Part shown: positions 24,739 through 33,522 of the stretch, piece after piece
How the letters are laid out: every line of letters starts with the position of its first letter
Position numbering within the stretch: the stretch's first letter is position 1
Source of the DNA: Candidatus Nitrosotenuis cloacae
GTDB lineage: Archaea; Thermoproteota; Nitrososphaeria; Nitrososphaerales; Nitrosopumilaceae
Reading direction: 5' to 3'
Length of the DNA: 64,000 bases
Assembly (NCBI RefSeq): GCF_026768455.1
Contig: NZ_JAPPVQ010000006.1
Span: forward strand, 104,314-168,313
The notes under the pieces: generated by a model
Told to the model about the DNA's origin: nothing
Databases searched by the model: none
Seen by the model: only the letters and a program-made list of their open reading frames with translations
Made by a program: the position numbers and the translations under genes

Positions 24739-26049
24739 TCATTCTACTTTATTTTGTAGACTTGTTCTTATTTTGTTGATTATTATTGCTGGCAGAACAA
24801 AGTACATTGCTGCATTGAGCACGATGATACCAATTCCATATCCTAGCATTTCTGATTCGGAATCAATGCCTACATGATTCAGTATTGCCAGCGATGACAG
24901 CATAGGGGTGAGTGTAATTCTGACCATATCCTTGAATGCTGGACTTTGTCGTTCCCAATCTGCAACCGTCGGGCTGAATGAATAGTAGAACGAGTTGAAT
25001 CCTGACATAAACGTGGCCCCGGAGCTTGTACCAAACACCACGTTGTCCCTAACCTCCCTGAGAAGCTGCACCTGCGATGACATCTCCGTTCCGTATGCGG
25101 CAGTCGCAATCAGGCATCCGCCGCCCTTTTCGGCCACATTCTCCCTTTCACCCTCTACGGTCTCACTCTCCACCACATCTTCAACCTGCTCGATCGGGAT
25201 TGCGGTCTGGGCTTCCTGCTCTCTCTCCTCGGCTCTTGCCTCCTCCCCCTTCTTGATTCCCTCTTCTATTGCCTGCTTTTGCTCAGGTGAGAAGGAACCC
25301 TGCTGGTGCGGCAGCTTGCCAAGCAGTGCCTTTGCCTGCCTTATGTCCTGTTCGCTATATCCCAAGTCCGCCAGCTGTCTCTCAAATTCTTCCTCGGTTA
25401 TCTCCGCGTTCTTGTATTTTTCAAACACAATGTCGTCAGAATTTTCAAACTCGTCGTCTTCAGGTGATGTTCCATCGGTAACGGTAAATGTGATCACCTC
25501 TCTAACATCAAAAACATCCGACCTCTGAATTCCCCATGCAAATTTTATGTCGTAATCTCCCACCGGCTGGTCGTTGTCGACGCAAACGGTGCTGTATCGC
25601 TCAATCGTCTTACCATTCACTTTGACGTCGCACACCGATTCCATCTGGCCTCCTTGCAGCGTGGGATCTGGATTTTGCTTGCTGAACAGCGCAAACGTTA
25701 TCGTCTTTGGCGCTACCTTGCCCTCGTTTATCTCCTCAAAGGAATAGACCGGAAAGCACTTTTCCCCGTTGCAGTTGTTTGCAACATTGTTGCCTATCGC
25801 CGAGACAAACGGAAGATACACGAAAAACTCGATTCTAGGATCGTTGCCGACTGGCGGTGCAGGCATGTTCTTGACAGATATCTCTACCTCGGTTCCAGGC
25901 GGGCCGGACGTCGGAGTCACAGTGATATCCGGCATCCCAAAGCCCATCTGCGCCGAGTCAAACTCTTGCGCAAGTGACGGTGCAGGATTTACAAACAATA
26001 TCCAAAATACAGAAAATACAACTAGAACATTTGCACTGGCAAATCTCAA
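24739..26049 (-). CDS. Surface protein with CFI-box and C-terminal membrane helices
   Basis: 436 residues from a TTG whose last two bases form part of the upstream CoaBC stop. Signal peptide (VLVVFSVFWILFVNPAPSLA), an Ig-like domain (ITVTPTSGPPGTEVEISVKN), a Cys-containing beta region, then an acidic helical segment resembling an EF-hand-poor SHOCT-like hairpin (EEEFERQLADLGYSEQDIRQ). Near residue 310 is GGGCLIATAAYGTE...LREVRDNVV, the CFI-box seen in many archaeal and bacterial surface proteins, followed by two membrane segments. Role unknown. Overlap suggests it is read through from the CoA operon. Confidence 0.8.
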   Translation of the reverse strand: MRFASANVLVVFSVFWILFVNPAPSLAQEFDSAQMGFGMPDITVTPTSGPPGTEVEISVKNMPAPPVGNDPRIEFFVYLPFVSAIGNNVANNCNGEKCFPVYSFEEINEGKVAPKTITFALFSKQNPDPTLQGGQMESVCDVKVNGKTIERYSTVCVDNDQPVGDYDIKFAWGIQRSDVFDVREVITFTVTDGTSPEDDEFENSDDIVFEKYKNAEITEEEFERQLADLGYSEQDIRQAKALLGKLPHQQGSFSPEQKQAIEEGIKKGEEARAEEREQEAQTAIPIEQVEDVVESETVEGERENVAEKGGGCLIATAAYGTEMSSQVQLLREVRDNVVFGTSSGATFMSGFNSFYYSFSPTVADWERQSPAFKDMVRITLTPMLSSLAILNHVGIDSESEMLGYGIGIIVLNAAMYFVLPAIIINKIRTSLQNKVE

Positions 26050-27278
26050 GCCAAGCTTTTCTCAAGATGCTTTCTGATAAACTTTGAGATCTTTAGCTTC
26101 TTCTGTCGCCCGGAGCTTACTACCTTGCCATCCCTGTCCACTATTAGCACCTCGTTTAGTTCGGGGTTCTTTTGGTATCTGGCGCCGACATCGTTTGCAA
26201 TCACCAAGTCTGCTCCAGACTCTCTGATCTTTTTCATCGCAGATGCCACAAGTGCCTTCTTTGAGACGTCCGCTTCCGCCTTGAACCCGACAAGAAAGAT
26301 GTCGCTCTGAATCTTCTTGACGTGATCGATTATCTTCGGGGCCCTCCGCAGTTTTATGATCAGCTCCTTTTGAGTGCTCTTGATCTTTGTTCTGCTCGGA
26401 GTTGTGGTGTAATCAGAAGCCGCCGCCGCCAATATTGCAACATCAAACCTTTTCTGTTCTAGTTCCTTTTTCACCACACTAAACATCTCATTTACTGTCT
26501 TTACAGAAATCACTCTTGCTCCCTTTGGCGCCTCTTCAGCACCTGGACCGTACACCAAGGTGACCTGCGCCCCAGCTGAAATTAGCTCTCTTGCAAGTAA
26601 GATACCGGTCCTTCCAGTACTCTGGTTGGTAATCACTCTGACTGGATCGATGTGCTCTATGGTGGGACCTGCCGTAATCAGGACGCGCCTGCCTGAGAGA
26701 GCCGGCGAGCGGCCGAACCTGCGCAGCACGTATTCTAGCACGTCCTCAGGCTCTGCAGCCTTTGCCTTTCCCTCCACCATGTTTGGTTCCACAAACTCTA
26801 CTTTGTCCTTTAGAAATGCAATGTTGCGCAAGACGGCGGAATTTTCATACATTGCTTGGTGCATAGCAAGGGCCATCACTATCGGTATCTTTGCACCAAA
26901 TCCGACTGTCAGAACGGTGGATACCGGTGTGTCATCGATTCCGTTTGCAAGCTTACCAAGAGTGTTTGCAGTCCCCGGGTACACCACTATGAGATCCGAT
27001 CTGTTATAGTCTGCAAGCTTGATGTGTTCCAAGTCGCCTGTCAGCTTTGTAACTGCCTTGTTGCCGGTGGCCCACTTGAAATAGTCCGGCTGAATGAGCT
27101 TTGTCACCGCGTCGCTTGCAACGCAAGTGACATCAGCACCATGCCTCATCAGCAGCCTGGCAAGCTCTATTGACTTGTATGCCGCAACACTCCCGGATAT
27201 ACACAGCACTATTCTCTTTCCCGCAAGCTCTGTGCCGTGTGATTCCACTATATCCAAAGATGGATGCTTACCTACCAA
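26046..27278 (-). CDS. coaBC: Bifunctional phosphopantothenoylcysteine decarboxylase / phosphopantothenate-cysteine ligase
   Basis: 410 residues. The N-terminal flavin-dependent CoaC domain has GSVAAYKSIELARLL, VYPGTANTLGKLANGI and the substrate clamp ALAMHQAMYEN; the C-terminal CoaB domain starts at RRVLITAGPTIEHIDPVRVI with NQSTGRTG for nucleotide binding and AAAASDYT. It joins Cys to 4'-phosphopantothenate and decarboxylates the product to phosphopantetheine. It overlaps panB by 11 bp and ends the CoA operon proper. About 15 residues precede the usual start, so an internal start is possible. Confidence 0.95.
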   Translation of the reverse strand: MVGKHPSLDIVESHGTELAGKRIVLCISGSVAAYKSIELARLLMRHGADVTCVASDAVTKLIQPDYFKWATGNKAVTKLTGDLEHIKLADYNRSDLIVVYPGTANTLGKLANGIDDTPVSTVLTVGFGAKIPIVMALAMHQAMYENSAVLRNIAFLKDKVEFVEPNMVEGKAKAAEPEDVLEYVLRRFGRSPALSGRRVLITAGPTIEHIDPVRVITNQSTGRTGILLARELISAGAQVTLVYGPGAEEAPKGARVISVKTVNEMFSVVKKELEQKRFDVAILAAAASDYTTTPSRTKIKSTQKELIIKLRRAPKIIDHVKKIQSDIFLVGFKAEADVSKKALVASAMKKIRESGADLVIANDVGARYQKNPELNEVLIVDRDGKVVSSGRQKKLKISKFIRKHLEKSLA

Positions 27279-28107
27279 TCTCCTTTAGCAACCTCTCAAG
27301 CTCTGACTTTTCCATGGTAAACCAGTTCTCCTCTGCGGGAAACTTGGCGGACTCTACCTCTGACCTGTAACTTGAAACCGCCTTTGTTATCTCGTCCGAT
27401 AATGAAAGATACTGCTTTACAAATTTCGGCTTTAGCTTGTCGTACATTCCCAAGACATCGTGCACCACCAAGACCTGCCCGTCGCAAAACCTTCCGGAGC
27501 CGATTCCTATTGTTGGAATTGATACCGTCTCCGAGATTATCTTTGATACCTCCGATGTCACCATCTCAAGTGCTATGGAAAATGCCCCTGCCTCCTCTAG
27601 CGCCTTGGCGTCCTCAATCAAAGTGCGTGCTGTATCCGCGGTCCTTCCCTGAACCCTGTAACCCTGCGCTAGCGTAGTCGTCTGAGGTTGAAATCCGATG
27701 TGTCCCATGACGGGTATTCCCGTTTCCACTATTGCACGGATTGTCTGCGCAACTACCTTTCCACCTTCCAGCTTTACTGCATCGGCTCCCGCCTTGATCA
27801 GCCTGCCAGAGTTTGCAATCGCATCCGATGCGCTTGCCTGGTACGACATGAACGGCATGTCTGCTACCACAAGGGAGTTCTGCCTCGCACGGGATACAGC
27901 CTCCGTAAACAACACCATCTGGTCCATGGTGACTGGTATGGTGCTTTCGTATCCTAACATCACCATTCCTGCACTATCACCCACAAGCATGATGTCTACT
28001 CCCGCCTTGTCGCACAGCGACGCAAGGGTGTAGTCGTATGCGGTAATCACTGAGATCTTTTGTCCTGTCTTTTTCTTATCCAAAATGTCCTTTACCGACT
28101 TATGCAA
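27268..28107 (-). CDS. panB: 3-methyl-2-oxobutanoate hydroxymethyltransferase
   Basis: 279 residues, a normal-length PanB TIM barrel. VITAYDYTLASLCDKAGVDI, MLVGDSAGMVMLGYEST (metal-binding Asp), VVADMPFMSY, AVKLEGG, MGHIGFQPQ and ALEMV are all family signatures. It makes ketopantoate from 2-oxoisovalerate and methylene-tetrahydropterin, feeding CoA synthesis. It overlaps PPS by 8 bp upstream and CoaBC downstream, so it is certainly cotranscribed. Ketopantoate reductase is not in the window. Confidence 0.97.
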   Translation of the reverse strand: MHKSVKDILDKKKTGQKISVITAYDYTLASLCDKAGVDIMLVGDSAGMVMLGYESTIPVTMDQMVLFTEAVSRARQNSLVVADMPFMSYQASASDAIANSGRLIKAGADAVKLEGGKVVAQTIRAIVETGIPVMGHIGFQPQTTTLAQGYRVQGRTADTARTLIEDAKALEEAGAFSIALEMVTSEVSKIISETVSIPTIGIGSGRFCDGQVLVVHDVLGMYDKLKPKFVKQYLSLSDEITKAVSSYRSEVESAKFPAEENWFTMEKSELERLLKEIGR

Positions 28108-28840
28108 CCTGCGCCCTCCTGGTGAGGTTGTCTCTTATCTGTATGATGGAGTAGGCCAGGTTCTTCTTGTTGTCAAATTTCGGCTTTACCTGTTTTCTGC
28201 CGCACTGCGTGACAAGCTCCCTTATCCCACGGACCACATTGTCCACTATTGTGATGTCCGCAGTCTGCGCAGTTCTTGACAGCGGATTGAGATCGAATGT
28301 TATCACCTTCTTTCCGGACTTTTTTAGCGCCATGGTCCTGTCGCCATCCTCCAACGGGACCACCACGACGTCTGCAGAGTATATGCCGTCTTTGTCCACC
28401 ACTCTCCTTGCGCTGTCCAAGCCAGAAATACGCCTAGAATTCTTCTTGTCCAGTCCCAGAATCTCTGACGCCCCATGTCTTCGTAAAGTTTTGTAGATGT
28501 TCTGTTTTCTCTGCTCAGTAGAATAGAACAGGTTGACCTCTATCTTTGCCCCCGATGCTCTTGCAAGCTCCACTATTTCCTTTGGGCACAACCCCGCGAT
28601 GTTGCCGTTTACCGAGATGACCGGATTTTGTGCCTGCTGTAACATGAACGCGGCAGCCCTGATGGCATTTTTCGCAGTCTTTGACGTCCTTTCGCCAATC
28701 AAATAGTCAAACGCCTCACCCCTCCCATGCGCCATGAGTCCCTCTTTTGCCACCAGCCCTCCGTCAAACGCGTGTACTAACCTCTCTCTGATGTACAGCG
28801 ACTGCGCCCTTGGATGAGATTTTGGAATGACTTGTTTCAT
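28100..28840 (-). CDS. 4-phosphopantoate--beta-alanine ligase (phosphopantothenate synthetase)
   Basis: 246 residues, close to the archaeal PPS family length. IPKSHPRAQSLYIRERLVHA at the N-terminus, GLVAKEGLMAHGRGEAFDYL, NPVISVNGNIAGLCP, VEVNLFYST-like strand, VVVPLEDGDR and TFDLNPLSRTAQ are the characteristic segments. It condenses 4-phosphopantoate with beta-alanine using ATP, replacing bacterial PanC in archaea. It follows pantoate kinase with no gap (stop and ATG adjacent). Confidence 0.93.
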   Translation of the reverse strand: MKQVIPKSHPRAQSLYIRERLVHAFDGGLVAKEGLMAHGRGEAFDYLIGERTSKTAKNAIRAAAFMLQQAQNPVISVNGNIAGLCPKEIVELARASGAKIEVNLFYSTEQRKQNIYKTLRRHGASEILGLDKKNSRRISGLDSARRVVDKDGIYSADVVVVPLEDGDRTMALKKSGKKVITFDLNPLSRTAQTADITIVDNVVRGIRELVTQCGRKQVKPKFDNKKNLAYSIIQIRDNLTRRAQVA

Positions 28841-29737
28841 TTAGCTTAGCAGTCTTGCTCCAGAATTGTCTATCTGCGATCTTATGATTATCCCGTCTGA
28901 ATATCTCTCCAAAATCTCGTTTACCAATCCCTCCTGCTCTGGCCGAACCAGTGTAAATATCGTCTCGCCAAAGAGCGCAACGCCACATCTTATCCCATTT
29001 GATCTCAATTCGTCTATTACCTGCTGCATCTTTGGAGTTATGATGTCCACATATTTTGCAAATTCTACCGAATAATCATGGAACTCGTCGACGCTCTGCG
29101 TCCTTTCCAGCTTGCTTACCATCTTTCCGCCAAGGCCGTTAATGGACGACAGTCGCTCCTTTAGGAACTGCTTTGTGGAGATGGGAGAAAAACAGATCAT
29201 GATTGCAGAATATCTTCCAATTGGGATCTTTTTTAGCTCCCCAATGCCGGGTGCACCACCCTTGGTCCTAATCTCAAATCCGCCGTGGTATGACGCAAGC
29301 ACGTCGCCAAGCCCCGTCTGACAGCAGACCTCGGCCTTGTGGGCTATCTGCCCCAGCTGTTCTCTTGAGAACCCTGTATCAAACGCCTGGTTTAGTGCGT
29401 ACGCAAGTGACAGCGCGACTGCAGCAGAGCATCCAAGCCCGTACCCGACTGGCACCCTCACATCGTGATTTACCGACACCAGATAATTGCCGTTGACATA
29501 TTTTAGAAACTCTGAAATCACAAACTCTGAAACCTGCGTGTTGTCAGACTGATACCCGCTTACAGTTATCTTGAAATCCGGAAACTCTGAATCCTCCACT
29601 TTTACCGTGGTCGTAACTCCTGCCTCTATGGAAAATCCTGCACCAAGCGAGCCCTGAAGCTCAGGTCTCAGGCTGCGGTCCACCTCGGCCTTGAAGAATC
29701 CCGTTATGTGCGCAGGCGAAAAAGCAACCCCTTTCAT
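28841..29737 (-). CDS. Pantoate kinase (GHMP family)
   Basis: 298 residues. GHMP kinase with the ATP loop in VPVGYGLGCSAAVALSLAYA, N-terminal KGVAFSPAHITGFF and the late glycine-containing GIRCGVALFGETIFTLV. GAGFSIEAGVTTTV is typical of the archaeal PoK branch. It phosphorylates pantoate as the first archaeal-specific CoA step. First gene of the CoA operon; TTAAATTTAAAC about 22 bp upstream of the ATG is its TATA box, shared in a short AT-rich gap with the divergent PhoU-like gene. Confidence 0.93.
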   Translation of the reverse strand: MKGVAFSPAHITGFFKAEVDRSLRPELQGSLGAGFSIEAGVTTTVKVEDSEFPDFKITVSGYQSDNTQVSEFVISEFLKYVNGNYLVSVNHDVRVPVGYGLGCSAAVALSLAYALNQAFDTGFSREQLGQIAHKAEVCCQTGLGDVLASYHGGFEIRTKGGAPGIGELKKIPIGRYSAIMICFSPISTKQFLKERLSSINGLGGKMVSKLERTQSVDEFHDYSVEFAKYVDIITPKMQQVIDELRSNGIRCGVALFGETIFTLVRPEQEGLVNEILERYSDGIIIRSQIDNSGARLLS

Positions 29738-29803
29738 CTGATCCGAGTTTAAATTTAACCAAAAATATAAGAATATGGCTTAAATTAATTAAATTGATTT
29801 AAA

Positions 29804-30781
29804 CTGACTAAATTCATTCGACGCCTGCAAAGGATAGGAAGCAGCATACTAGTGTCGCTCCCAAAGGACTGGGTAGAGGCAAACAAGCTTGACAAGAGCA
29901 ACGAGGTGGAACTGGAGACGAACGAAAACACCATCTCGATAACCGTAAACAAGGCCGAAAGGCCCTCAAAGGAGGTCGTAATATCATACCCGTTGCCCAC
30001 CGACGAAAACATCGTAGCCGACATTACTGGCGCATACCTTCTGGGATATGACGTAATCAGAATCAAGGCAAAGACTACCATTCCAGTAGAGGACCGTGAA
30101 AAGATCCGAAACTCGATGAGGCGCCTGGTGGGGATGGAGATAGTCGAGGAAGACTCTTCAAACATCAACGTCCAGTTCCTACTTGACGCAACCACGCTGA
30201 ATCCGGCAAAAATACTCAAGAGAATCAGCTCTATTGCGCTTGGAATGTTCAACGATCTCTCGCTTGCTCTGATATCGGACGACAAATCAAACATTCAGAC
30301 GCTATCAAACCGTGACGACGAAGTCGACAGGCAGTACTTTCTCTTGGTTCGACTCATCCGCAGCACCATGATTGATTCCCGCCTTGCGTCAACATTCAGG
30401 CTGGAAAATATCGACGTGTTGGACTACAGAATGGCCGCAAACATACTGGAGACAGCAAGCGACACACTAGTGGAGATTGCAAACTCTGTTTCTAACACCA
30501 CGCTCTCGAAAAGTGATCTGAAAAAAATCTACGACATAACAAAAGACATCGAGACAATACATCAAAAATCAATAGACGCATTCATCGACCAAGACAGGCG
30601 TCTTGCAATAGAGGCAATCGCCGGGCATCGAAAATTCCAGAAGAAGATATCGGACATCAGATCGTCAATTGAGGAAAAAAATCAACTCCAGATCGACTTG
30701 CTGGATTTGATCTACATGTTCGAGCGAGTCTCAAGATCCTGGGCCGACATAGCAGACCTAGTAAAGCCTGTATATTCTTAG
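29804..30781 (+). CDS. AbrB/PhoU-domain protein (phosphate-uptake-regulator-like)
   Basis: About 325 residues. The first standard start is GTG at 29852, which begins inside a conserved AbrB-like strand (VSLPKDWVEANKL). The frame is open upstream and reads (L)TKFIRRLQRIGSSIL before it, completing the SpoVT/AbrB domain. The first possible codons after the upstream stop are CTG at 29804 or ATT at 29816, so a non-canonical start is likely. The C-terminal half is PhoU-like helical bundle (LLVRLIRSTMIDSRLASTFR, EIANSVSNTTLSKSDLKKIY). Likely a DNA-binding or signalling protein linked to phosphate; that role is family inference. Confidence 0.8.
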   Translation: MTKFIRRLQRIGSSILVSLPKDWVEANKLDKSNEVELETNENTISITVNKAERPSKEVVISYPLPTDENIVADITGAYLLGYDVIRIKAKTTIPVEDREKIRNSMRRLVGMEIVEEDSSNINVQFLLDATTLNPAKILKRISSIALGMFNDLSLALISDDKSNIQTLSNRDDEVDRQYFLLVRLIRSTMIDSRLASTFRLENIDVLDYRMAANILETASDTLVEIANSVSNTTLSKSDLKKIYDITKDIETIHQKSIDAFIDQDRRLAIEAIAGHRKFQKKISDIRSSIEEKNQLQIDLLDLIYMFERVSRSWADIADLVKPVYS

Positions 30782-31290
30782 AGGTTGTTCTTCAGAACAT
30801 AAGTGGTGACTGCGCAGATAGTCTTTGAGTCTATTATCTTGCCTTTTCTTATCATGTTTAGCAACTGTTTGAGATCCATCTTTACTACGGACATTATCTC
30901 ATCCTCGTCTAATGTTTGACCGCTCACCTTCTTGACGCCGGTTGCAACAAAGCAGTGAATCGCCTCCTGATTGTATCCGACGGAGGGATAGTATGTGAGA
31001 AGATGCTCCATCTTTTTTGCAGAATATCCTGTCTCCTCCTGAATCTCTCTAAACGCACATTTTTGCGGTTTTTCGCCCTTTTCTAGCGTGCCTGCAGGTA
31101 TTTCCAGTATATACCCGTGCGGAAATCGATGCTGCTTAACCAAAATGACGCGTCCCTTCTCGTCAAACGCAAGGACGGCAGCCGCGCCACGATGCTCAAT
31201 TATCTCGCGCTTGACCTTCCTTCCCTCAATGGTAATCTCGTAAATCGAAAGACCCAAAATCTTTCCGTCGTATATGGTCTTCTTTCGCAT
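30778..31290 (-). CDS. Nudix hydrolase, ADP-ribose pyrophosphatase-like
   Basis: 170 residues. The Nudix box runs from GTLEKGEKPQKCAFRE to IQEETGY, matching G-x5-E-x7-R-E-x2-E-E-x-G. Upstream VILVKQHRFPHGYILEIPAG is the substrate-binding entry of ADP-ribose pyrophosphatases (R-F/Y-P, E-I-P-A-G), and YYPSVGYNQEAIHCFVATGV resembles the ADPRase SPG loop (here PSVGY). It likely clears ADP-ribose or related nucleotide sugars. It overlaps the convergent PhoU gene by 4 bp. Confidence 0.9.
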   Translation of the reverse strand: MRKKTIYDGKILGLSIYEITIEGRKVKREIIEHRGAAAVLAFDEKGRVILVKQHRFPHGYILEIPAGTLEKGEKPQKCAFREIQEETGYSAKKMEHLLTYYPSVGYNQEAIHCFVATGVKKVSGQTLDEDEIMSVVKMDLKQLLNMIRKGKIIDSKTICAVTTYVLKNNL

Positions 31291-31312
31291 CTGATGGATT
31301 CAAAATTACTTG

Positions 31313-32236
31313 TTATTTAATTTGTTTGATATCAAGATGCAGCTTGCTGGATGCTCTTGCGTCCTTTATTGCGGCATTGACCCATTTCTGTGGAAAGCTC
31401 ACTTGTCTTGGAATGAACAGATCCGCTGCCACAACACCACTCACGCCGCGTACCTGCTGTGTTATATTGTCTAGTCCGAATATGTTGTTGCTGTAAAAGA
31501 ATAACACAATCTGGTTTTTTGCAATGAACGGCTTTTGCAGAAACGAGCCGGCAAATTTTTTCTTGATTGCCTGCAGTGTTTGGTTTAGGTTTCCGTTCAC
31601 CCACGCCAAAACTGCAAACGGGATGTATTGGTCGAACTTTATGGGATCGTATACCAACGTAAACAAGATCGCCTCATCGTTTTGTAGCTTTTGCAGGGAT
31701 CTCGTAATTGTCTTTGTGGAAAGCTTGGTGACCTTTGAGAGATCCTCTATCTTCATCCTTGGATCTTTCATCAGGTGGTTGATTATCTCAAGATCCGTCT
31801 TTGTTAGATCCGATCGCACGCCGCGACTCTCTGCCTCAAACATGCTCAAAATCCTCACATCTTTCATCAGGTTTTTTGCAATCTCTATCTTCTGCTGGAC
31901 GTTCTCCTTTACTGCTATGCCGCATACGGTGATCCCGCCCACACACGGAACAACAAAGAACGGATCACCTACCAGCTCTATCTGCTTTAGTATTTCGGTG
32001 ATATCCCTGCCTGTGGTCACTATGTACACCACGTTGTATCCAAGAACCGGTGGCTCTATCTTTAGAGAAAAATTCTCAATTATCTTGTTCTTGAGCATCC
32101 TCTCAATCCTTGACCTAACTGCGTTGCCTGAAACTCCAATCCTGCTGCCAATCTGCCTATCTGATTCCCTGCAGTTGTCAAGCAGGATGCTGAGAATTTT
32201 GAGGTCTAAATTGTCCAATTTGTAATTATTTGGCAC
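31313..32236 (-). CDS. Lrp/AsnC-type regulator with two winged helices
   Basis: 307 residues. N-terminal HTH LDNLDLKILSILLDNCREST-like, then GSRIGVSGNAVRSRIERMLK (recognition helix), a partial ferredoxin-like domain (YNVVYIVTTGRDITEILKQI), then a second HTH (LTKTDLEIINHLMKDPRMKI, LSTKTITRSLQKL) and a second ligand domain. Tandem AsnC proteins are frequent in Nitrososphaerota. It is divergent from the ABC operon; a 10-bp inverted repeat between them is a candidate binding site. The TATA box TACTAAATAATAG is about 24 bp before the ATG. Confidence 0.87.
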   Translation of the reverse strand: MPNNYKLDNLDLKILSILLDNCRESDRQIGSRIGVSGNAVRSRIERMLKNKIIENFSLKIEPPVLGYNVVYIVTTGRDITEILKQIELVGDPFFVVPCVGGITVCGIAVKENVQQKIEIAKNLMKDVRILSMFEAESRGVRSDLTKTDLEIINHLMKDPRMKIEDLSKVTKLSTKTITRSLQKLQNDEAILFTLVYDPIKFDQYIPFAVLAWVNGNLNQTLQAIKKKFAGSFLQKPFIAKNQIVLFFYSNNIFGLDNITQQVRGVSGVVAADLFIPRQVSFPQKWVNAAIKDARASSKLHLDIKQIK

Positions 32237-32274
32237 TAGTTTCTTATTAAAGAATACTATTATTTAGTAAAAAT

Positions 32275-32319
32275 GTCTGATATTGGCAAAATAGGCACAT
32301 AATACATTAAATATCAGAC
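32275..32319. promoter_or_regulatory. Spaced inverted repeat between Lrp-type gene and ABC operon
   Basis: GTCTGATATT (32275-32284) and AATATCAGAC (32310-32319) are exact reverse complements 25 bp apart. The right arm touches the TATA region of the permease gene (ATACATTAAATATC); the left arm sits just upstream of the regulator's own TATA box. Centre-to-centre distance is 35 bp, over three helical turns, a spacing plausible for an Lrp-family oligomer. Confidence 0.6.
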
Positions 32320-32334
32320 TAAATTAACTAAACC

Positions 32335-33522
32335 ATGGATTACCGTATTCAGCTGGCACGAAGAATGCTTGCCAACAAGAAAGGCAGCCTTATCGGCGCG
32401 GTCCTTGCCGTATCAATCGGCATTCTGGTAATTCACGTCAATTTTGTAATATTTCAGGGACTTTACGATGCAATAATCAGGGATCTTTCAAGCTACAGGT
32501 TCGGCGACGTGCGCGTAACCGACGAGGAACAGTTCATTACAAAGTCCGACATCGTTTTGGTGAACTGGTTTGAGAGGATCCCGTACGTGGAGGCGGCCTC
32601 GCCCAGAATGGGGTCGTCTGCATCAATCAACTCTACAAAGAACGGCAAACTGATCGAGGAATTCCAAATCCCAGTGGTGGGTGTGGATCCGTTCCGCGAT
32701 CCAAGGGTGTCCACAGTTGATCAGACCGTCACAGAAGGGCAGTACGTATTTTCCAGAAACTCCATCGTGGTAGGCTCGCTTGTAGCGCGAGATCTTGGTG
32801 GAGTCAAGGTGGGAGACAACCTGCAGGTGCAAGTCACCGACAGGCGCGGCGAGGATCAAATCAGGCGCTTTCTTGTCACCGGAATAGTCAACTCTCCTGG
32901 GGGACAGGGACTCGATACCAGCGTCATAATGCACATCGACACGCTGCGTGACATGCTAGACAGAAAGGGCGAAACCGGCGAGATACTGGTCAAGCTGAAC
33001 GACCCTACAAAGGCAGATGATGTAAAACGATTCTTCCTGACCTCCTTCCCAAATGACGATTTCAAGGCGGAGACAATCGAGGAGTCGGCAGAGGAGGCAC
33101 TTCGCGGATTCAGGTCCGGAATCGCAATGATCAACATGATAGGCTACTTTGGGATGATGTCATCCGCATTTGCTGTAGTCACAATCCAGATGATGCTAGT
33201 GTCCAGCAAAACCCGCGAGGTCGGAATCATGCGTGCAATAGGAGCAAAAAGGGCCGACATTCTGGTCATATTCATAATGCAGGGCATGATGATAGGTGCA
33301 CTCGGCGCAGGCGTGGGAACTGCCTTCGGTTTAAGCTACACATTTTACGCAAAAGAGTCACACATGTCGTTTCAGGGAAGCATCCCACTTGAGGTAAGCT
33401 ACAACTGGCCAAACATCATACAGACTGCCCTTATGGCATTCGCACTAGCAGTCATTGCGTCAATTTATCCGGCATTCAAGGCAACAAAACTTCAACCGGT
33501 GGAGGCAATGCGATATGTCTGA
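32335..33522 (+). CDS. ABC transporter permease, MacB/LolC/E-like
   Basis: 395 residues. TM1 near the N-terminus (GSLIGAVLAVSIGILVIHVN), a large extracytoplasmic domain of about 220 residues (QVQVTDRRGEDQIRRFLVTG), then three C-terminal TMs beginning MINMIGYFGMMSSAFAVVTI, with the FtsX coupling segment SSKTREVGIMRAIGAKRADI. This is the mechanotransmission-type permease architecture (MacB, LolCE, FtsX). Only one permease gene, so it likely dimerises. It overlaps the ATPase gene by 8 bp. Confidence 0.92.
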   Translation: MDYRIQLARRMLANKKGSLIGAVLAVSIGILVIHVNFVIFQGLYDAIIRDLSSYRFGDVRVTDEEQFITKSDIVLVNWFERIPYVEAASPRMGSSASINSTKNGKLIEEFQIPVVGVDPFRDPRVSTVDQTVTEGQYVFSRNSIVVGSLVARDLGGVKVGDNLQVQVTDRRGEDQIRRFLVTGIVNSPGGQGLDTSVIMHIDTLRDMLDRKGETGEILVKLNDPTKADDVKRFFLTSFPNDDFKAETIEESAEEALRGFRSGIAMINMIGYFGMMSSAFAVVTIQMMLVSSKTREVGIMRAIGAKRADILVIFIMQGMMIGALGAGVGTAFGLSYTFYAKESHMSFQGSIPLEVSYNWPNIIQTALMAFALAVIASIYPAFKATKLQPVEAMRYV

